Shown: positions 1-11,733, counted from the stretch's first letter. The stretch: 64,000 nt of DNA from Delphinapterus leucas (GCF_002288925.2 NW_022098000.1:17244889-17308888); one strand, 5' to 3'. Numbers and translations are program-made. Notes: a model not told the origin generated them from the sequence alone.

Positions 1-566
1 GAGAACAGTATGGAGGTTCCTTAAAAAACTAAAAATAGAATTACCGTATGACACAGCAATCCCACTACTGGCATATGCCCAGAGAAAACCATAATTCAAA
101 AAGACACATGCACCCCAATGTTCATTGCAGCACTATTTACAATAGCCAGGACATGGAAGCAGCCTAAATGCCCATCGACAGACAAATGGATAAAGAAGAT
201 GTGGTACATACATACAGTGGAATATTACTCAGCCATAAAAAGGAATGAAACTGGGTTATTTGTAGAGACGTGGATAGACCTAGAGATTGTCATACAGAGT
301 GAAGTAAGTCAGAAAGAGAAAACAAAATCTTATATTAACGCATATATGTGGAATCTAGAAAAACGGTACAGATGAACTGGTTTGCAAAGCAGAAATAGAG
401 ACACAGATGTAGAGAGCAAACACGTGGACACCAAGGGGGGAAATTGGGGGGGATGAATTGGGAGATTGGGATTGACATATATACACGAATGTGTATAAAA
501 TAGATAACTAATAAGAACCTGCTGTATAAAAATAATAATAAAATTAAATTAAAACAAAACAAAACG
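1..566 (+). mobile_element. 3' part of a LINE-1 (end of ORF2 plus 3'UTR), cut by the window edge
   Basis: The left edge opens inside L1 ORF2. Translation gives the familiar C-terminal stretch ([18 protein letters not shown], then EYYSAIKRNE), followed by the 3'UTR phrase around GATAACTAATAAGAACCTGC and an A-rich tail. The reading frame is open only from 118 to 375 and runs past the normal ORF2 end, so the copy is dead. The 3'UTR differs from that of the younger L1s later in the window and matches the short tail at 61280-61378, so this is an older subfamily. The 5' end and any target-site duplication lie outside the window. Confidence 0.9.
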
Positions 567-656
567 ATGTTATATCTGAATAATAATAGGAGTAGCACAT
601 AGTAAACAGTTTATAAATATTTCAATGTCTTGGTTTTATTTTTTCTGCTTATCAGA

Positions 657-747
657 TTTTTTTCTTTTTTATTGAAATATAGTTTACAGCGATTCGGGTG
701 TACAGCAAAGTGCTTCAGAGAGATATATATGTATATATATATATAAA
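657..747 (-). mobile_element. Old L1 3' tail fragment
   Basis: A T-rich start is followed by the reverse complement of a known artiodactyl L1 3' end (ATTGAAATATAGTTTACAG, then TGTACAGCAAAGTG) and an AT dinucleotide run. It is the same repeat as the longer copy at 55326-55612. It is diverged and non-coding. Confidence 0.6.
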
Positions 748-1704
748 ACCATGAAAGAACCTTGACAACCACCCAGGGTTTTCAGACTATACTTTGAGAG
801 CTGCTGTTCTAATGAAAATATATCTAGACTGGTACCAGCTTAAAATATTATAAATGTATACTTTTCCCTCTCTGCTGATGTCTTCTGGCTTATTCTTCTC
901 CAATCAGAAGCTGAAGAAAACTAGATTACAATTTGAATAACATCAAGTATGAATACCTGTGATTAGTTCCTTGAGCTATTTTTAAGGGCCTACTTACCTC
1001 AAAAAAAAAAAAAAAAAAAAAGCAACTTTCAAAACCTTAATTCTTGATCTTCAGAAACACAGCCATCCTTATGACATAAAATTTACTTCTTTAATAAGGA
1101 TTATATATTAAACATTTCTCAGCAGTTCACCTAGCAATACCATTAACTCTCCAAGTTGGTTCAGAGAGAATAAAGGTGTGTCATATTCCTTCCCAAGGAA
1201 ATTTTATTGTTATTTTATAGTTATTTTTTTTAATTGGGGTAGAGTTGCTTAAAATGTTGTATTAGTTTCTGCTGTTATTTTTAAATGAATAAGATTCTTC
1301 AAAGTGTTTCTAAACATAGTTAAAATTATTTCATAATTGCATTTCACTATTCTTAAAGGATCTTCTCTAAGTTTCATCTGCAATATTCCTATAAAATAAT
1401 GGTTTCTAAAGACAACAGGACTTTTTGGCAACTGTAATCTTTTCATCATCAAGCAGTTTTTAAAAAGCCATCCTATTTCAATACTTTTATTACTAACCAC
1501 TTTAATCAATCTGTATGGGAAAACAGCAGTCAGCTGACCCTCTGTGGGTCATAGACTGTCTTGAATCAAAAGAGTAGCTGGCTATGCAAATATTTGGGGC
1601 TCTAGAGCTTTAGGACTCTAGAATGAAAAACTAAAATCCCTTCTCAAAACAAATCCTCCCAATTAGCATACTAGGAGGGAAAAGAAAAACAGATATACCA
1701 GTGG
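748..1704. other. No gene seen; AT-rich intronic or intergenic DNA with a poly-A tract
   Basis: No coding signal and no confident repeat. The one distinct feature is an A21 tract at 1001-1021. The small open frames here are short and compositionally ordinary. Confidence 0.6.
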
Positions 1705-1705
1705 G

Positions 1706-1922
1706 TATTTTTTATTGAGCACCTACTATGTAACATGTCATGTTCTCTGTACTTTATGCAAATTATCTCATTTAATTCTCATCCTTAGTTAATCTTATTC
1801 TCATTTTACAAATGACAAACCTGAGGCACAGACATATTAGATAACTTGCTCAAGGTCACTCAGTTAACTGGTGATAGGGATGGAGTTTGAACTACAGCAG
1901 ACTTGTGACAAGCACAGCATAG
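1706..1922 (-). mobile_element. MIR SINE
   Basis: This reads as the reverse complement of MIR: TTATTGAGCACCTACTATG, then TTATCTCATTTAATTCTCA, then GAGGCACAGACATATTAG and CAAGGTCACTCAGTTA. It is ancient and diverged, and non-coding. Confidence 0.85.
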
Positions 1923-1944
1923 GGTCTGAGTCAGCAAACTTTTT

Positions 1945-2052
1945 GATACCATTTATCAGCTATGTGACCTTGCAAAAGTTACTTCGCTGCTCTAAATAGA
2001 ATGGAGATAACAATGCCCCTTCCATGTAGCATCATAGGGAGCATTATAGAAG
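1945..2052 (+). mobile_element. MIR SINE fragment
   Basis: The MIR core is recognisable (TATCAGCTATGTGACCTTG, AAAGTTACTTCGCTGCTCT, GGAGATAACAATGCC). It lies directly beside an opposite-strand MIR. Confidence 0.65.
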
Positions 2053-2374
2053 AAAAAAATCACCCTACTGAAGGGGATGAAGGGGGACAAAGGGGGACTC
2101 TATCACCAGGATGGTTTCCTGAGCCCTTGAAATAATTAGAACTGTTCTGAATAACTTGAATTTAGAAATCCAAAAATAAGAAGCCTTGATTAACGTTTAA
2201 ACATTATTTAAAGACTGACTAAATGAACCATGTAAACCAAAATCTGAGGGAAATTAAATGGATAACCACAAAAAATTATACAGTTAATTCCTTTTTAAAA
2301 ATCACATTATCATCTATTGCTATGTCCATTTGCATTTCATAGAATCGCTACTTATCCTCTCAGTAGGCCAGCTT

Positions 2375-2602
2375 AATGGTTGTGTGCATGGGCATTAGAG
2401 CCAGATTCTCTAGGTCCACATCCATACTTGACCTTGGACTAGTTACTGAACCTATGCCTCAATTTCTTATTGGTAAGTGAGCATTGATAGAAGTACCTTC
2501 TGCATTGCATTGTCATTAAAGTTGTGAGGTCACGTATGTAAAATAATTAAAATAGTGCCAGGCACATAATAAGAGCTCAATAAATATTAACAACTATTTT
2601 TC
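2375..2602 (+). mobile_element. MIR SINE, nearly full length
   Basis: The order of blocks matches MIR: an AATGGTTGTGTGCATGGGC-like head, a CCTTGGACTAGTTACTGAAC core, and the end AGTGCCAGGCACATAATAAG followed by AGCTCAATAAATATT. Confidence 0.85.
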
Positions 2603-3284
2603 ATTAAGTTGTTTACCAAGGGTTTGGCGCATATCAGGACTAGATAAATATCTGTATCGAATAAATAAATGATGACATACCCATCAGATGAATATAACAA
2701 AAAGAATTTTGAATGCTTACTAACATCTTACTTCCTTAACACAGCTTCCAGAGTCACATGGTCTTGAAAGCAATACATCTGTACTTATAATATGATCAAC
2801 AGTAGGCTCTGGATTTTCAAGGGAAATAGGAGAAACCAACAAAAGGACAATTGAAAATTGCACGCAATCCAGACACAAGTTTGTGGCAGACATTATCAGT
2901 TGATTCCACGGAAGACATTCCTTTCTTCTCCCTTGACAAAAGAACCCCAATTTACTCAGGTCCCAATTCTGCAGCAGATGAATCCTGCTAGGGCTAAGCC
3001 AGGCTCCGCCATCCCATTCCTCTTTGAGAGATGCTTTCCCAGCCTCCTTTGAATCTAAGAGTGCCGGCCAATGAGACGAAAGTCAAAGTCCACTGGAAGG
3101 AAGGGGAAATGGTTCTAGGAAAGATTTTACTCCCTCATCAAAATGAAAATGGTGCAAGGTGATCTATGTCACCTCGTGGCATTTATTCCCACTTGAAAAT
3201 CAGATTCTTTTTTTTTTTTTTACCTTTTATTGATTTTATTACTGTTTTACTTTGCTGTCTTGGTTGTTATTTATTTCTTTATGT

Positions 3285-3428
3285 GTTACTTGTCTCTCTC
3301 TTTCCACTAGGAGATAAGCTTTGTGAGTGATGGTATAGTTTATCAGTCTTGTGCACAGTGTCTTGAACAATGACTAGAACATAGTTGGAGCTCAGTAATT
3401 ATTTCTTGACTGAATAATTAAATAAATG
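3285..3428 (+). mobile_element. LINE-2 3' end
   Basis: This shows the L2 3'UTR signature: CTAGGAGATAAGCTTTGTGAG, CAGTGTCTTGAACAATG, ACATAGTTGGAGCTCAGTAA, and an AATAAATGA end. An old fossil without coding potential. Confidence 0.75.
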
Positions 3429-4524
3429 ATCTACCTGCAATTTTCTCTGGGGCAATGACTTAGAACTTCTAGAGAATTTTCAATCTCTGGCCTAGAAAGT
3501 AATCACCAAGCTGTGGATGTTCAGGACCCAGGACAGGGGAGAATGGTTAAACCTTCACTCTGCTTCCTTTTTCAGCCATGCAGCCCACACATTCCCTTTC
3601 CTGTGTCTGGTGTTCCAGAGCCCAGAACACTCAGAAGTTCTGTGGGCTTGTGTTTTTAATAGCTTCTCCCCGCTGCCGGCACCTTAGCTGACTGCTTTCT
3701 CCATTCTACTAAATCAGGTACAATTCTTCCATCTGCTTTCTTCTCAAAATGTGTTGAAATCTCTTGACAGGTGATATTTTCTTTCCATTCTTTTCCATCA
3801 TGTAAAGCCTACCCTATTATATCTTTACTATCAAGAGTAAGAGGAGATAAATCCATGTGGTCAAGGGGTCACCTTTAAATGGAAATAACATAAATATTTC
3901 GATGGTAAAGGCAGATGACTCCAGCCTCAGAGATGATATCAGGCAATCAATTAAGGAAAATCTTATACTACAATATAAATTAGATGTATAATTATTTTAA
4001 AAAGCAAACCACAGTGTGAGTAGTAGGGAAAAAATATGATGATCTAAGATTATGGAAACCAGGGTCCATTATGGGACTGTACCTACAGCATCCCATTCAA
4101 TATAGGGAAACACGATATGCAAATTACTAATGAATAGAACTGCAAAAACACTTCTATGGGGGTACATCCTGCCGCTTAAGAAGCAACTTAGCACCACAGA
4201 GGCATTTGGACTTGGAGCTAAAAGACATGGTTCAAGGTCTGATTATGCTAGATCTGTGTGCGTATTGGCAAATCAGGCACCTTTGCTGTTGGGGTCAAAT
4301 GAAATAACTCAGGGAAAGTCCTTTGTAGATGACAACAAGCTCTTCAAGAGTTTCCTTAGTTATTCCACTGGAAAAGGAAAATATCTTGAGAGTAATCAAA
4401 GTTTCAATTTCTAAAAGAAATAGATCAGTTCCACGTGAAATGTCTCTCTGTTAGTACAGCGGGATCTAGAGGGACTCTAACTGTAACTATATATATATAC
4501 ATATGAACTTTATACCAAGGGTAT
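3429..4524. other. No gene or clear repeat seen
   Basis: Unassigned intronic-type sequence. A 94-codon open frame at 4130-4414 has no recognisable motif, no splice or promoter context and ordinary composition, so I do not call it a gene. Confidence 0.5.
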
Positions 4525-5520
4525 CACATATTCATTTCTTCAACAGCTGTACGATCCAGGCACTTTGCTAAGTGCTAGAGAATGGCAAGCAAGGCAGACA
4601 GGTTCCTGCTGTCATGGACCCTAGATTTTAGTTAACAATCATGGAAATAATGTATCATTTATGGTGAGATAAGCACCCTGAAAAAAAGAAATAACATACT
4701 AAGAAGGTGTATAACAGAGGAATTCATGAGGTCTGGGACTGGCACAGGGGGAGTAAGGATGGGGGTGTCTATGAGAGATGCTAGCAGAGGCCACAGCACA
4801 TGTAAAGGCCCTGGGGACCTGACAATATTCACAGATTGAAAGAAGAGCCCGGTTAATATGGCTGGAAGCAAAGAGCCCAGGGGGGCTACAGTGTAAGGGA
4901 AAAGCTTTGAGATGGGTGGGCCTTGAGGACCTGGCTAAGAAGACCAGGAATGAAAGGATAATCTCTTTACGCTCAAAGGAATGGGGAGCCTTTACACATA
5001 CCAGATTTGAGCTTTGAAACCAAAAGCACAAGGATTCCGCCTATAAAGTGAAATGGATTGAGGAGCAGCCAAAGGGAACCAGTGGGAGACAGAAGCACCT
5101 GTAATAGGTCCAGATGAGAGATGGCTGAAGCCTGGATCAGGGATAAAAAAAAACAATCAAATAGGAGAGAAGCCTATGAGGTAAGAGCATCAGGATTACT
5201 TAATAATGGTGAGGGTGAAGGAGAGGAGAATTTCTGATTTGAAGAGCGGGGTGCAGGACGGTTTGATTTAGGACCACAGGGAACAGTGGAAGGGAACCTG
5301 GTTAGCAGGAAAGAGGAAGAGTTGAGTTTTGAACGTGCTGAGTTTTCACATCCTGAGTCATCGAGAGGAGAGGGCAGATCCCTAGCTCAGAGAGGTGATT
5401 TAGATCAGGGATACCATTTTGGCAGTGATGAATTAGGGTGTAGATGGCAATTAAAGACTTAGATAAAATTGCTTGGGGGGAGAAGAAAGAAGGAGATAAG
5501 AGGACTATAAGAGTGAAAAT
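4525..5520 (-). mobile_element. Long LINE-2 fragment (about 1 kb)
   Basis: The left end is the reversed L2 tail (TTCATTTCTTCAACAGCTG, CCAGGCACTTTGCTAAGTGC). To its right comes the internal 3' region: CACATGTAAAGGCCCTGGGG, AATGGGGAGCCTT, AATAGGTCCAGATGAGAGATG and GTTGAGTTTTGAACGTGCTG. It is unusually long for such an old element. The proline-rich open frame on the minus strand at 4699-5031 is a by-product of it. Confidence 0.75.
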
Positions 5521-5851
5521 GCACTCACATTTTTAGTTTAATTCAATATTCCCGGTCCCCTTAATTTAGTTTAAAATTTGCCTTCTCATGGGGAGTTTTT
5601 ATTTGCAACCCCCATCACCTACTAGGGGTGGTTTCACTTTTATTTCTACTGACTGAGAAATAAAAGGTTGCTGTCTTCAAAGAGATAGGCAATAGCAAAT
5701 TCCCAGCACATTTGTTCCAAGAATATGAAATAGAAAACAACAGACAGGGGAACTAAGGGAGGCTATTAGCTGTAGAGTCTAAGGGTTATTAAAAATTGAG
5801 GGAGGAGGAAAAAGAAAAAATCATCTTCCCTGACACAGCCTTTTTCTTTCT

Positions 5852-5852
<1 letters not shown>

Positions 5853-5891
<39 letters not shown>

Positions 5892-5903
5892 ATGTGTGTG
5901 TGG
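5853..5903. repeat. (TG)n microsatellite
   Basis: About 20 TG units, interrupted near the right end by GCGCATG. A probable length polymorphism. Confidence 0.95.
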
Positions 5904-6091
5904 AGGGCCCCAGAGGCCATCAATCAGGAAAATGATCTCTGGCACAGAAGAATATGGCTGGTGTAAATAATTAATGAATGAAGGCAGAAACAGAATATGG
6001 AAGTGGGAGGGACTCTAGGAGGAAATTTCTGCTGGAAAGTTCAAAGCAACATCTAAATGATTTTCTTCTCTTTGATTGTCTTCCCAGTATG

Positions 6092-6232
6092 CACACACAT
6101 ATATAAATAAAAAATATATATTTATTTATATATGTGTGCTTAAAATATATTTTATATAATATATATAAAATATAATTAAAGCATCTATGTATATAAAATA
6201 TATATATAAAGCATATATATATATATAATGTT
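6092..6232. repeat. AT-rich repeat containing a perfect inverted repeat
   Basis: A run of TATA-type repeats. Within it, 6094-6111 and 6121-6138 are exact reverse complements (18-bp arms, 9-bp spacer, outer sequence CACACATATATAAATAAA), so the stretch could extrude as a cruciform. It is non-coding. Confidence 0.85.
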
Positions 6233-6557
6233 TTTATTTTCCTGGTTGAATTTTAGATATCACAGAAGATCCTTATTTTTAAAACACTGTTTGCTTTTAA
6301 TGCTAATGAAAATCTCTAGAGGAAAATGATAGCTTTATGCCAAAATTATTATTTAGTACATAACTGTCCTCAGTAAATTCACTCAGGGAAAAACAGTCTA
6401 AGAAAGTGAACTCCTCTTCCTGGTTAGCACTCAGCCGCGAACGCCAGCAGTGATTCATATGCCTTCGTGGTGCTCTCAGGTGTTAGGACAACTCAGAAAT
6501 ATTGGTTTCTAGGGATGATCAAAGTTACTCGTGTGACATTATTAAAACTGTTCCCTA

Positions 6558-6767
6558 GGGCTTCCCTGGTGGCGCAGTGGTTGAGAGTCCGCCTGCCGAT
6601 GCAGGGGACGCGGGTTCGTGCCCCGGTCCGGGAAGATCCCACGTGCCGCGGAGCGGCTGGGCCCGTGAGCCATGGCCGCTGAGCCTGCGCGTCCGGAGCC
6701 TGTGCTCCGCGACGGGAGAGGCCACAACAGGGAGAGGCCCGCGTACCGCAAAAAAAAAAAAAAAAAA
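6558..6767 (+). mobile_element. CHR-2 type tRNA-derived SINE
   Basis: Complete element from GGGCTTCCCTGGTGG to CGTACCGC plus an A-tail. It is GC-rich (many CpGs retained) in an AT-rich setting, which suggests recent insertion. Open frames on both strands here, such as 6555-6848 on the minus strand, are by-products of the SINE and not genes. No clear target-site duplication is visible. Confidence 0.95.
6570..6623 (+). promoter_or_regulatory. SINE internal Pol III promoter (A box and B box)
   Basis: The A box TGGCGCAGTGG (6570-6580) fits the tRNA A-box consensus TRGCNNAGYGG. The B box GGTTCGTGCCC (6613-6623) resembles GGTTCGANTCC with changes at the 3' side. The spacing is like that of a tRNA gene. 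Near-identical boxes occur in the other CHR-2 copies in this window. Confidence 0.75.
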
Positions 6768-6791
6768 GAAATGCCGAGGCAGTTCATCTAA

Positions 6792-7012
6792 TCTGTGGTT
6801 AGGAACAACCAACCAAGGTGATTCTATCCTCTGGGGGACACTTGGCAATGTCTAGGGACATTTTTGGTTGTCACAGCTAGCGGGGGTGCTACTGGCATCT
6901 ACTGAGTAGAGTCCAAGGACACTCCTAAACACCCTATGACGGACAAGGCAGCCCCCATAACAAAGAATGATCAGTCTAAAACATCAATAGTGCCAAAGTG
7001 GAGAAACCTCGG
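6792..7012 (+). mobile_element. MER20 hAT-Charlie DNA transposon
   Basis: The MER20 body is clear: GGGGGACACTTGGCAATGTC, GGACATTTTTGGTTGTCACA, GGGGTGCTACTGGCATCTA and CAAAGAATGATCAGTC, ending in GTGGAGAAACCTC. It is a non-autonomous element about 220 bp long. MER20 copies are known to supply regulatory sites in placental mammals, but nothing here proves such a role. Confidence 0.9.
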
Positions 7013-7251
7013 ACTACATCAGGTCTTGAGAGGTTCTCCGCCTCCCATATTATTTCTCTTCCTGGCAACAAAATCTCTGACAATTAAGCATGTTGTTGCA
7101 ATGCCTTATTTATTAATGATGACATTTCTATATAGATCAGAATGTAAATCCTCATACTTTGTGCCAAGCAATAATTAGTATTACATGAATGATAACCTGT
7201 GTCGAAGGAAATTTTAAAAGGTTACCATAAATGGCATTAACTATCATTCTG

Positions 7252-7562
7252 ATGGACTTGAGGACATAGGGAGGGGGAAGGGTAAGCTGGGACGAAGTGA
7301 GAAAGTGGCATGGACACATATACACTACCAAATGTAAAATAGATAGCTAGTGGGAAGCAGCCGCATAGCACAGGGAGATCAGCTCGATGCTTTGTGACCA
7401 CCTAGAGGGGTGGGATAGGGAGGGTGGGAGGGAGGGAGAGGCAAGAGGGAGGAGATATGGGGATATATGTATATGTATAGCTGATTCACTTTGTTATAAA
7501 GCAGAAACTAACACACCATTGTAAAGCAATTATACTCCAATAAAGATGTTGAAAAAAACACA
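7252..7562 (+). mobile_element. 5'-truncated L1 tail with target-site duplication
   Basis: Only the 3'UTR of a young L1 is present, from TGGACTTGAGGACATAGG to CCAATAAAGATGTTG and the A-tail. It is flanked by an exact 13-bp duplication, AACTATCATTCTG, at 7239-7251 and 7563-7575, which marks a target-primed insertion. Confidence 0.93.
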
Positions 7563-7575
7563 AACTATCATTCTG

Positions 7576-8337
7576 TCTACACCAATTATAGAGGATTTTC
7601 CAAAGAATTATTTTTTCAAATCATTTCTTTAAGTGTAATAAAGTCATTCATACAAATTCAAATCCTCTTTATAATGATGTTTTTCTTCCAAAGAAATGAC
7701 ACTTTTCATTCATCTATTTTGTTATGATGTTTCCTGTACTATTTTCTTCAGAAAAATATGCTTAGATTAAGTCTTAACATACTTAATGACTATGAAAAAA
7801 ATATCATATTCAGACTTTAAAAGGCTCTGTTCTCATTTACCTTCTCTTTCTAATGTAAATGTTAATCTCTTCTTAAGGAATTGGGCCCACTTAAATTGCC
7901 AATCACAATGAACACACACTCAAAATTGGCACCAAGCGAAGATGTGACACCAGCAGAGAAAAATACCTTGTATTCAGTAGACATTTGTTTCCTGAAATTA
8001 AAATTTGAAATGACTTTAATTGCTCACAAACTGCTTGACCAATCCAGTTTTCTCTGGAAACTGATGAAAAGATAGATCAAATGAAAAAGAAAATCATGAA
8101 GGCAAAAGTGACCTATCTTTTCAGAAAACTTCTAAGGACATTGTTTAAAGTGTAACTTCAAGCCCAATACACACCAGGCTTCTCATCGACGTGTATAAAT
8201 GGGATTTCCAAATGACTATATCTAGTCTTTTTAACTTTACATTCAACATTAAAGAAAATGAAGCTTTCTAGTGAGTATTAGGGGAATGACGACATAGGAT
8301 TGGCAATTTATTGGTGCAGGATAGAAATGTATGCTTG
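7576..8337. other. No gene or clear repeat seen
   Basis: AT-rich unassigned sequence. The only open frame of note (7881-8075, 64 codons) has no recognisable motif. Confidence 0.5.
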
Positions 8338-8466
8338 GGGACTTCCCTGGTGGAGACACCGAGCTCCCATTGCACAGGGGCTGGGTGGATCCCTGGTCAG
8401 GCAAGTAGATCCCACATGCATGTCGCAACTGTATGCAGGGGAGATAGCACATGGGCTTTCCTCTGG
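8338..8466 (+). mobile_element. CHR-1 type SINE, older copy
   Basis: Starts GGGGACTTCCCTGGTGGAGA and keeps TGGATCCCTGGTCAGGCAA and AGATCCCACATGCATGTCGC, the older CHR-1 form rather than the CHR-2 form. It is diverged and lacks a clean tail because an L1 follows directly. Confidence 0.75.
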
Positions 8467-10400
8467 GTGGGTTCTTTTTTTTTTTTTTTTAACATCTTTA
8501 TTGGACTATAATTGCTTTACATTGTTGTGTTAGTTTCTGCTGTATAACAAAGTGAATCAGCTATACATATACCTATATCCCCATATCCCCTTCCTCTTGT
8601 GTCTCCTTCCCACCCTCCCTATCCCACACCTCTAGGTGGTCACAAAGCAAAAAGCTGATCTCCCTGTGCTATACGGCTGCTTCCCACTAGCTATCTATTT
8701 TACATTTGGTAGTGTATATATGTCCCTGCCACTCTCTCACTTCGTCCCAGCTTACCCTTCCCCCACCCATATCCTCAAGTCCATTCTCTATGTCTGCATC
8801 TTTATTCCTGCCCTGCCCCTAGGTTCTTCATAACCATTTTTTTTTAAGATTCCAAATATATGTGTTAGCATATGGTATTTGTTTTTCTCTTTCTGACTTA
8901 CTTCACTCTGTATGACAGACTCTAGGTCCATCCACCTCACTACAAATAACTCAATTTCATTTCTTTTTATGGCTGAGTAATATTCCATTGTATATACGTG
9001 CCATATCTTCTTTATCCATTCATCTGTTGATGGACACAGGTTGCTTCCATGTCCTGGCTATTATAAATAGTGCTACAATGAACACTGTGGTACATGACTC
9101 TTTTTGAATTATGGTTTTCTCAGGGTATATGCCCAGTAGTGGGACTGCTGGGTCATATGGTAGTTCTATTTTTAGTTTTTTAAGGAACCTCCATACTGTT
9201 CTCCATTGTGGCTGTATCAATTTACATTCCCACCAACAGTGCAAGAGGGTTCCCTTTTCTCCACACCCTCTCCAGCATTTGTTGTTTGCAGATTTTCTGA
9301 TGATGCCCATTCTAACTGGTGTGAGGTGATACCTCATTGTAGTTTTGATTTGCATTTCTCTAATAATTAGTGATGTTGAGCAGCTTTTCATGTGCTTCTT
9401 GGCCATCTGTATGTCTTCTTTGGAGAAATGTCTATTTAGGTCTTCTGCCCATTTTTGATTGGGTTGTTTATTTTTTTGATATTGAGCTGCATGAGCTGCT
9501 TGTATATTTTGGAGATTAATCCTTGGTTAGTTGCTTCGTTTGCAAATATTTTCTCCCATTCTGAGGGTTGTCTTTTCATCTTGTTTATGGTTTCCTTTGC
9601 TGTGCAAAACTTTTAAGTTTCATCAGGTCCCATTTGTTTATTTTTGTTTTTATTTCCATTTCTCTAGGAGGTGGGTCAAAAAGGATCTTGCTGTGATTTA
9701 TGTCATAGAGTGTTCTGCTTATGTTTTCCTCTAAGAGTTTTACAGTGTCTGGCCTTACATTTAGATCTTTAATGCATTTTGAGTTTATTTTTGTGTATGG
9801 TGTTAGGGAGTGTTCTAATTTCATTCTTTGACATGTAGCTGTCCAGTTTTCCCAGCACCACTTATTGAAGAGACTGTCTTTTCTCCATTGTATATTCTTG
9901 CCTCCTTTATCAAAGATAAGATAATCATATGTGCACGGGTTTATCTCTGGGTTTTCTATCTTGTTCCATTGATCTATATTTCTGTTTTTGTGCCAGTATC
10001 ATACTGTCTTAATTACTGTAGCTTTGTAGTATAGTCTGAAGTCAGGGAGTCTGATTCCTCCAGCTCCATTTTTTTTTCTCAAGATTGCTTTGGCTATTCG
10101 AGGTCTTTTGTGTTTCCATACAAATTGTGAAATTTTTTATTCTAGTTCTGTGAAAAATGCCATTGGTGGTTTGATAGGGATTGCACTGAATCTGTACATT
10201 GCTTTGGGTAGTACAGTCATTTTCACAATGTTGATTCTTCCAATCAAAGAACATGGTATGTCTCTCCATCTGTTTGTATCGTCTTTAATTTCTTTCATCA
10301 GTGTCTTATAGTTTTCTGCATACAGGTTTTTTGTCTCCTTAGGTAGGTTTATTCCTAGGTATTTTATTCTTTTTGTTGCAATGGTAAATGGGAGTGGTTC
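8467..10400 (-). mobile_element. 5'-truncated L1 (3' half of ORF2 plus 3'UTR)
   Basis: The poly-T at the left is the L1 A-tail read in reverse, followed by the reversed 3'UTR (CATCTTTATTGGACTATAAT). On the minus strand the ORF2 C-terminal region is readable in pieces: 9020-9406 carries the zinc-knuckle-like motif [18 protein letters not shown] (C-X3-C-X7-H-X4-C), 9585-9824 carries [20 protein letters not shown], and 10042-10269 is further upstream. Frames are broken, so the copy is dead. L1 similarity stops near 10400. A short GGTTCTT shared by both edges may be the target duplication. Confidence 0.93.
9020..10400 (-). pseudogene. L1 ORF2 C-terminal remnant
   Basis: This is the reverse-transcriptase tail and Cys-rich C-terminal part of ORF2p, split over several frames. 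An intact ORF2p would supply endonuclease and reverse transcriptase for target-primed insertion. Here the endonuclease and the catalytic RT core are missing through 5' truncation, and the remaining frame has several stops. It has no expected function. Confidence 0.85.
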
Positions 10401-10667
10401 TTGTGAATAAACTATTTGTTCAGATTTCAAGAGGCTGGTCCCCCCTTCCCATCTTGATTTAGAAGTTCTTCTGAGGGTGGCAAGAATAGACAATGGGGGT
10501 GACCAGTACACTGCTCTTTGGCGAGTTAGACAACAACCACGGGCAAGGAAATCCAAAGAGTCTTATGAATTTTTAATGATGCAAGATGCAGAAGATCAGA
10601 CTGATGAGCAGAAATTATTATTCCTAGCCAACATGCACAGTTACTGTGATCAAGGCACCCTGGATTA
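10401..10667. other. Unassigned; short open frame only
   Basis: An open frame at 10477-10716 (79 codons) reads through this stretch into a MIR, so its last third is repeat-derived. The first part has no recognisable domain. I see no gene. Confidence 0.5.
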
Positions 10668-10815
10668 CACCACTTATATCCTCACAGCCACCTTTGAGGT
10701 GGATGCTATGACTTGATGATATTTTGTAGGTGAAGTCACTGCTGTTTGGAAAGATGAAATAAACTGCCCATGGTCACACATGAATAAGCAATGGATTTGG
10801 GGATCTGGACTGAAA
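10668..10815 (-). mobile_element. MIR SINE
   Basis: Reversed MIR blocks: TATATCCTCACAGCCACC, TTTGAGGTGGATGCTATGAC, and AACTGCCCATGGTCACACA. Confidence 0.65.
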
Positions 10816-11478
10816 TCACGATGATGCTATACACCATTTCCCTGATTAGAGACAGGATGACCCAGGTGGGGAGGAGGTTTGAGCTCTGAGACAACAGAAG
10901 CAGACCCAACCCTGTCAGTCCACCTATAGCTCCAAACGCAGGTCAGCCTTCCCAGCTTGCACCCGGCAGCCAGCCCATCACATGCACTGGTCCTTTCAGC
11001 CACACTTAGACCCAGGTCATGTGACTGCCCTTCTGTCCCCTCCAGACACAAAAGGTACACTATAATATTAAACGACTGCCTCATTTTCTTCCAAGCAGCT
11101 GCTTCCCTTGATGCTACAGTTAGAACAGCATTTGGCTTGGCTCACAAGCCATTAGTGCTCTTACGGGCTTCGAAGTGCCACATAAAATAAATTGATCATA
11201 TCTGGGCATATGCTCTGAATAGGCAATGGGAAAACCAGTCTCTGTACTGACCCACAAAATTCCATTTCTGGCCTTGCTCAGTCTGCTTTATTGCCCTGTC
11301 ATCAAGTTCCAATATGGTTGACAATTTATATGCTTATTTAGTTTAACAACCCACAATAACATTTATTTTGGCCTCTTTCAGTTGATCCCGCAGAAATGCC
11401 AACAGGAGCACCCCTAGCCCAGGTCCTCATGTGAGGGATCTCAAGTCAGTTAATCCATAAAACACAAGGCATAGAAGC

Positions 11479-11733
11479 ATGTCTTCAAATGTTGAGAAAT
11501 TGGGTGAAGTCACTGATGAAGGTATTCACAAACCCAGTGGGGCATTGAGTGAAGATGAGGAAGAGCCTTTAGGAAGGAAGGCTTTTCATCCTGTTGTTCT
11601 TCCTGCTATTGTTTACAACAATAAGCATGTCTGACACAGGTCTGAACAAATTCAAGTGATAGCTCCTGACAAAGTTATCACATTGACTACGGAAAACCTA
11701 AAAGGGCAGAATGTTTGGGAGGTAAAATTCTAA
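11479..11733 (+). pseudogene. Protein-like frame with one internal stop, unrecognised (possible retropseudogene fragment)
   Basis: From an ATG at 11479 the frame runs 51 codons to a TGA at 11632-11634, then continues in the same frame for 32 more codons to a TAA at 11731. The conceptual peptide has an acidic patch followed by a basic one (LSEDEEEPLGRKAFHP) and later SEQIQVIAPDKVITL, which looks more protein-like than the usual random frames nearby. I do not recognise the family, see no poly-A tail or splice sites, and cannot exclude chance or an old transposon. Low confidence. Confidence 0.25.

Noticed and set aside
6558..6767. Possible tRNA gene (A and B boxes)
   Set aside because: The boxes belong to the tRNA-derived head of a CHR-2 SINE; no tRNA cloverleaf or mature end follows.
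10477..10716. 79-codon frame after the minus-strand L1
   Set aside because: Its last third is a reversed MIR; the rest matches nothing I know.
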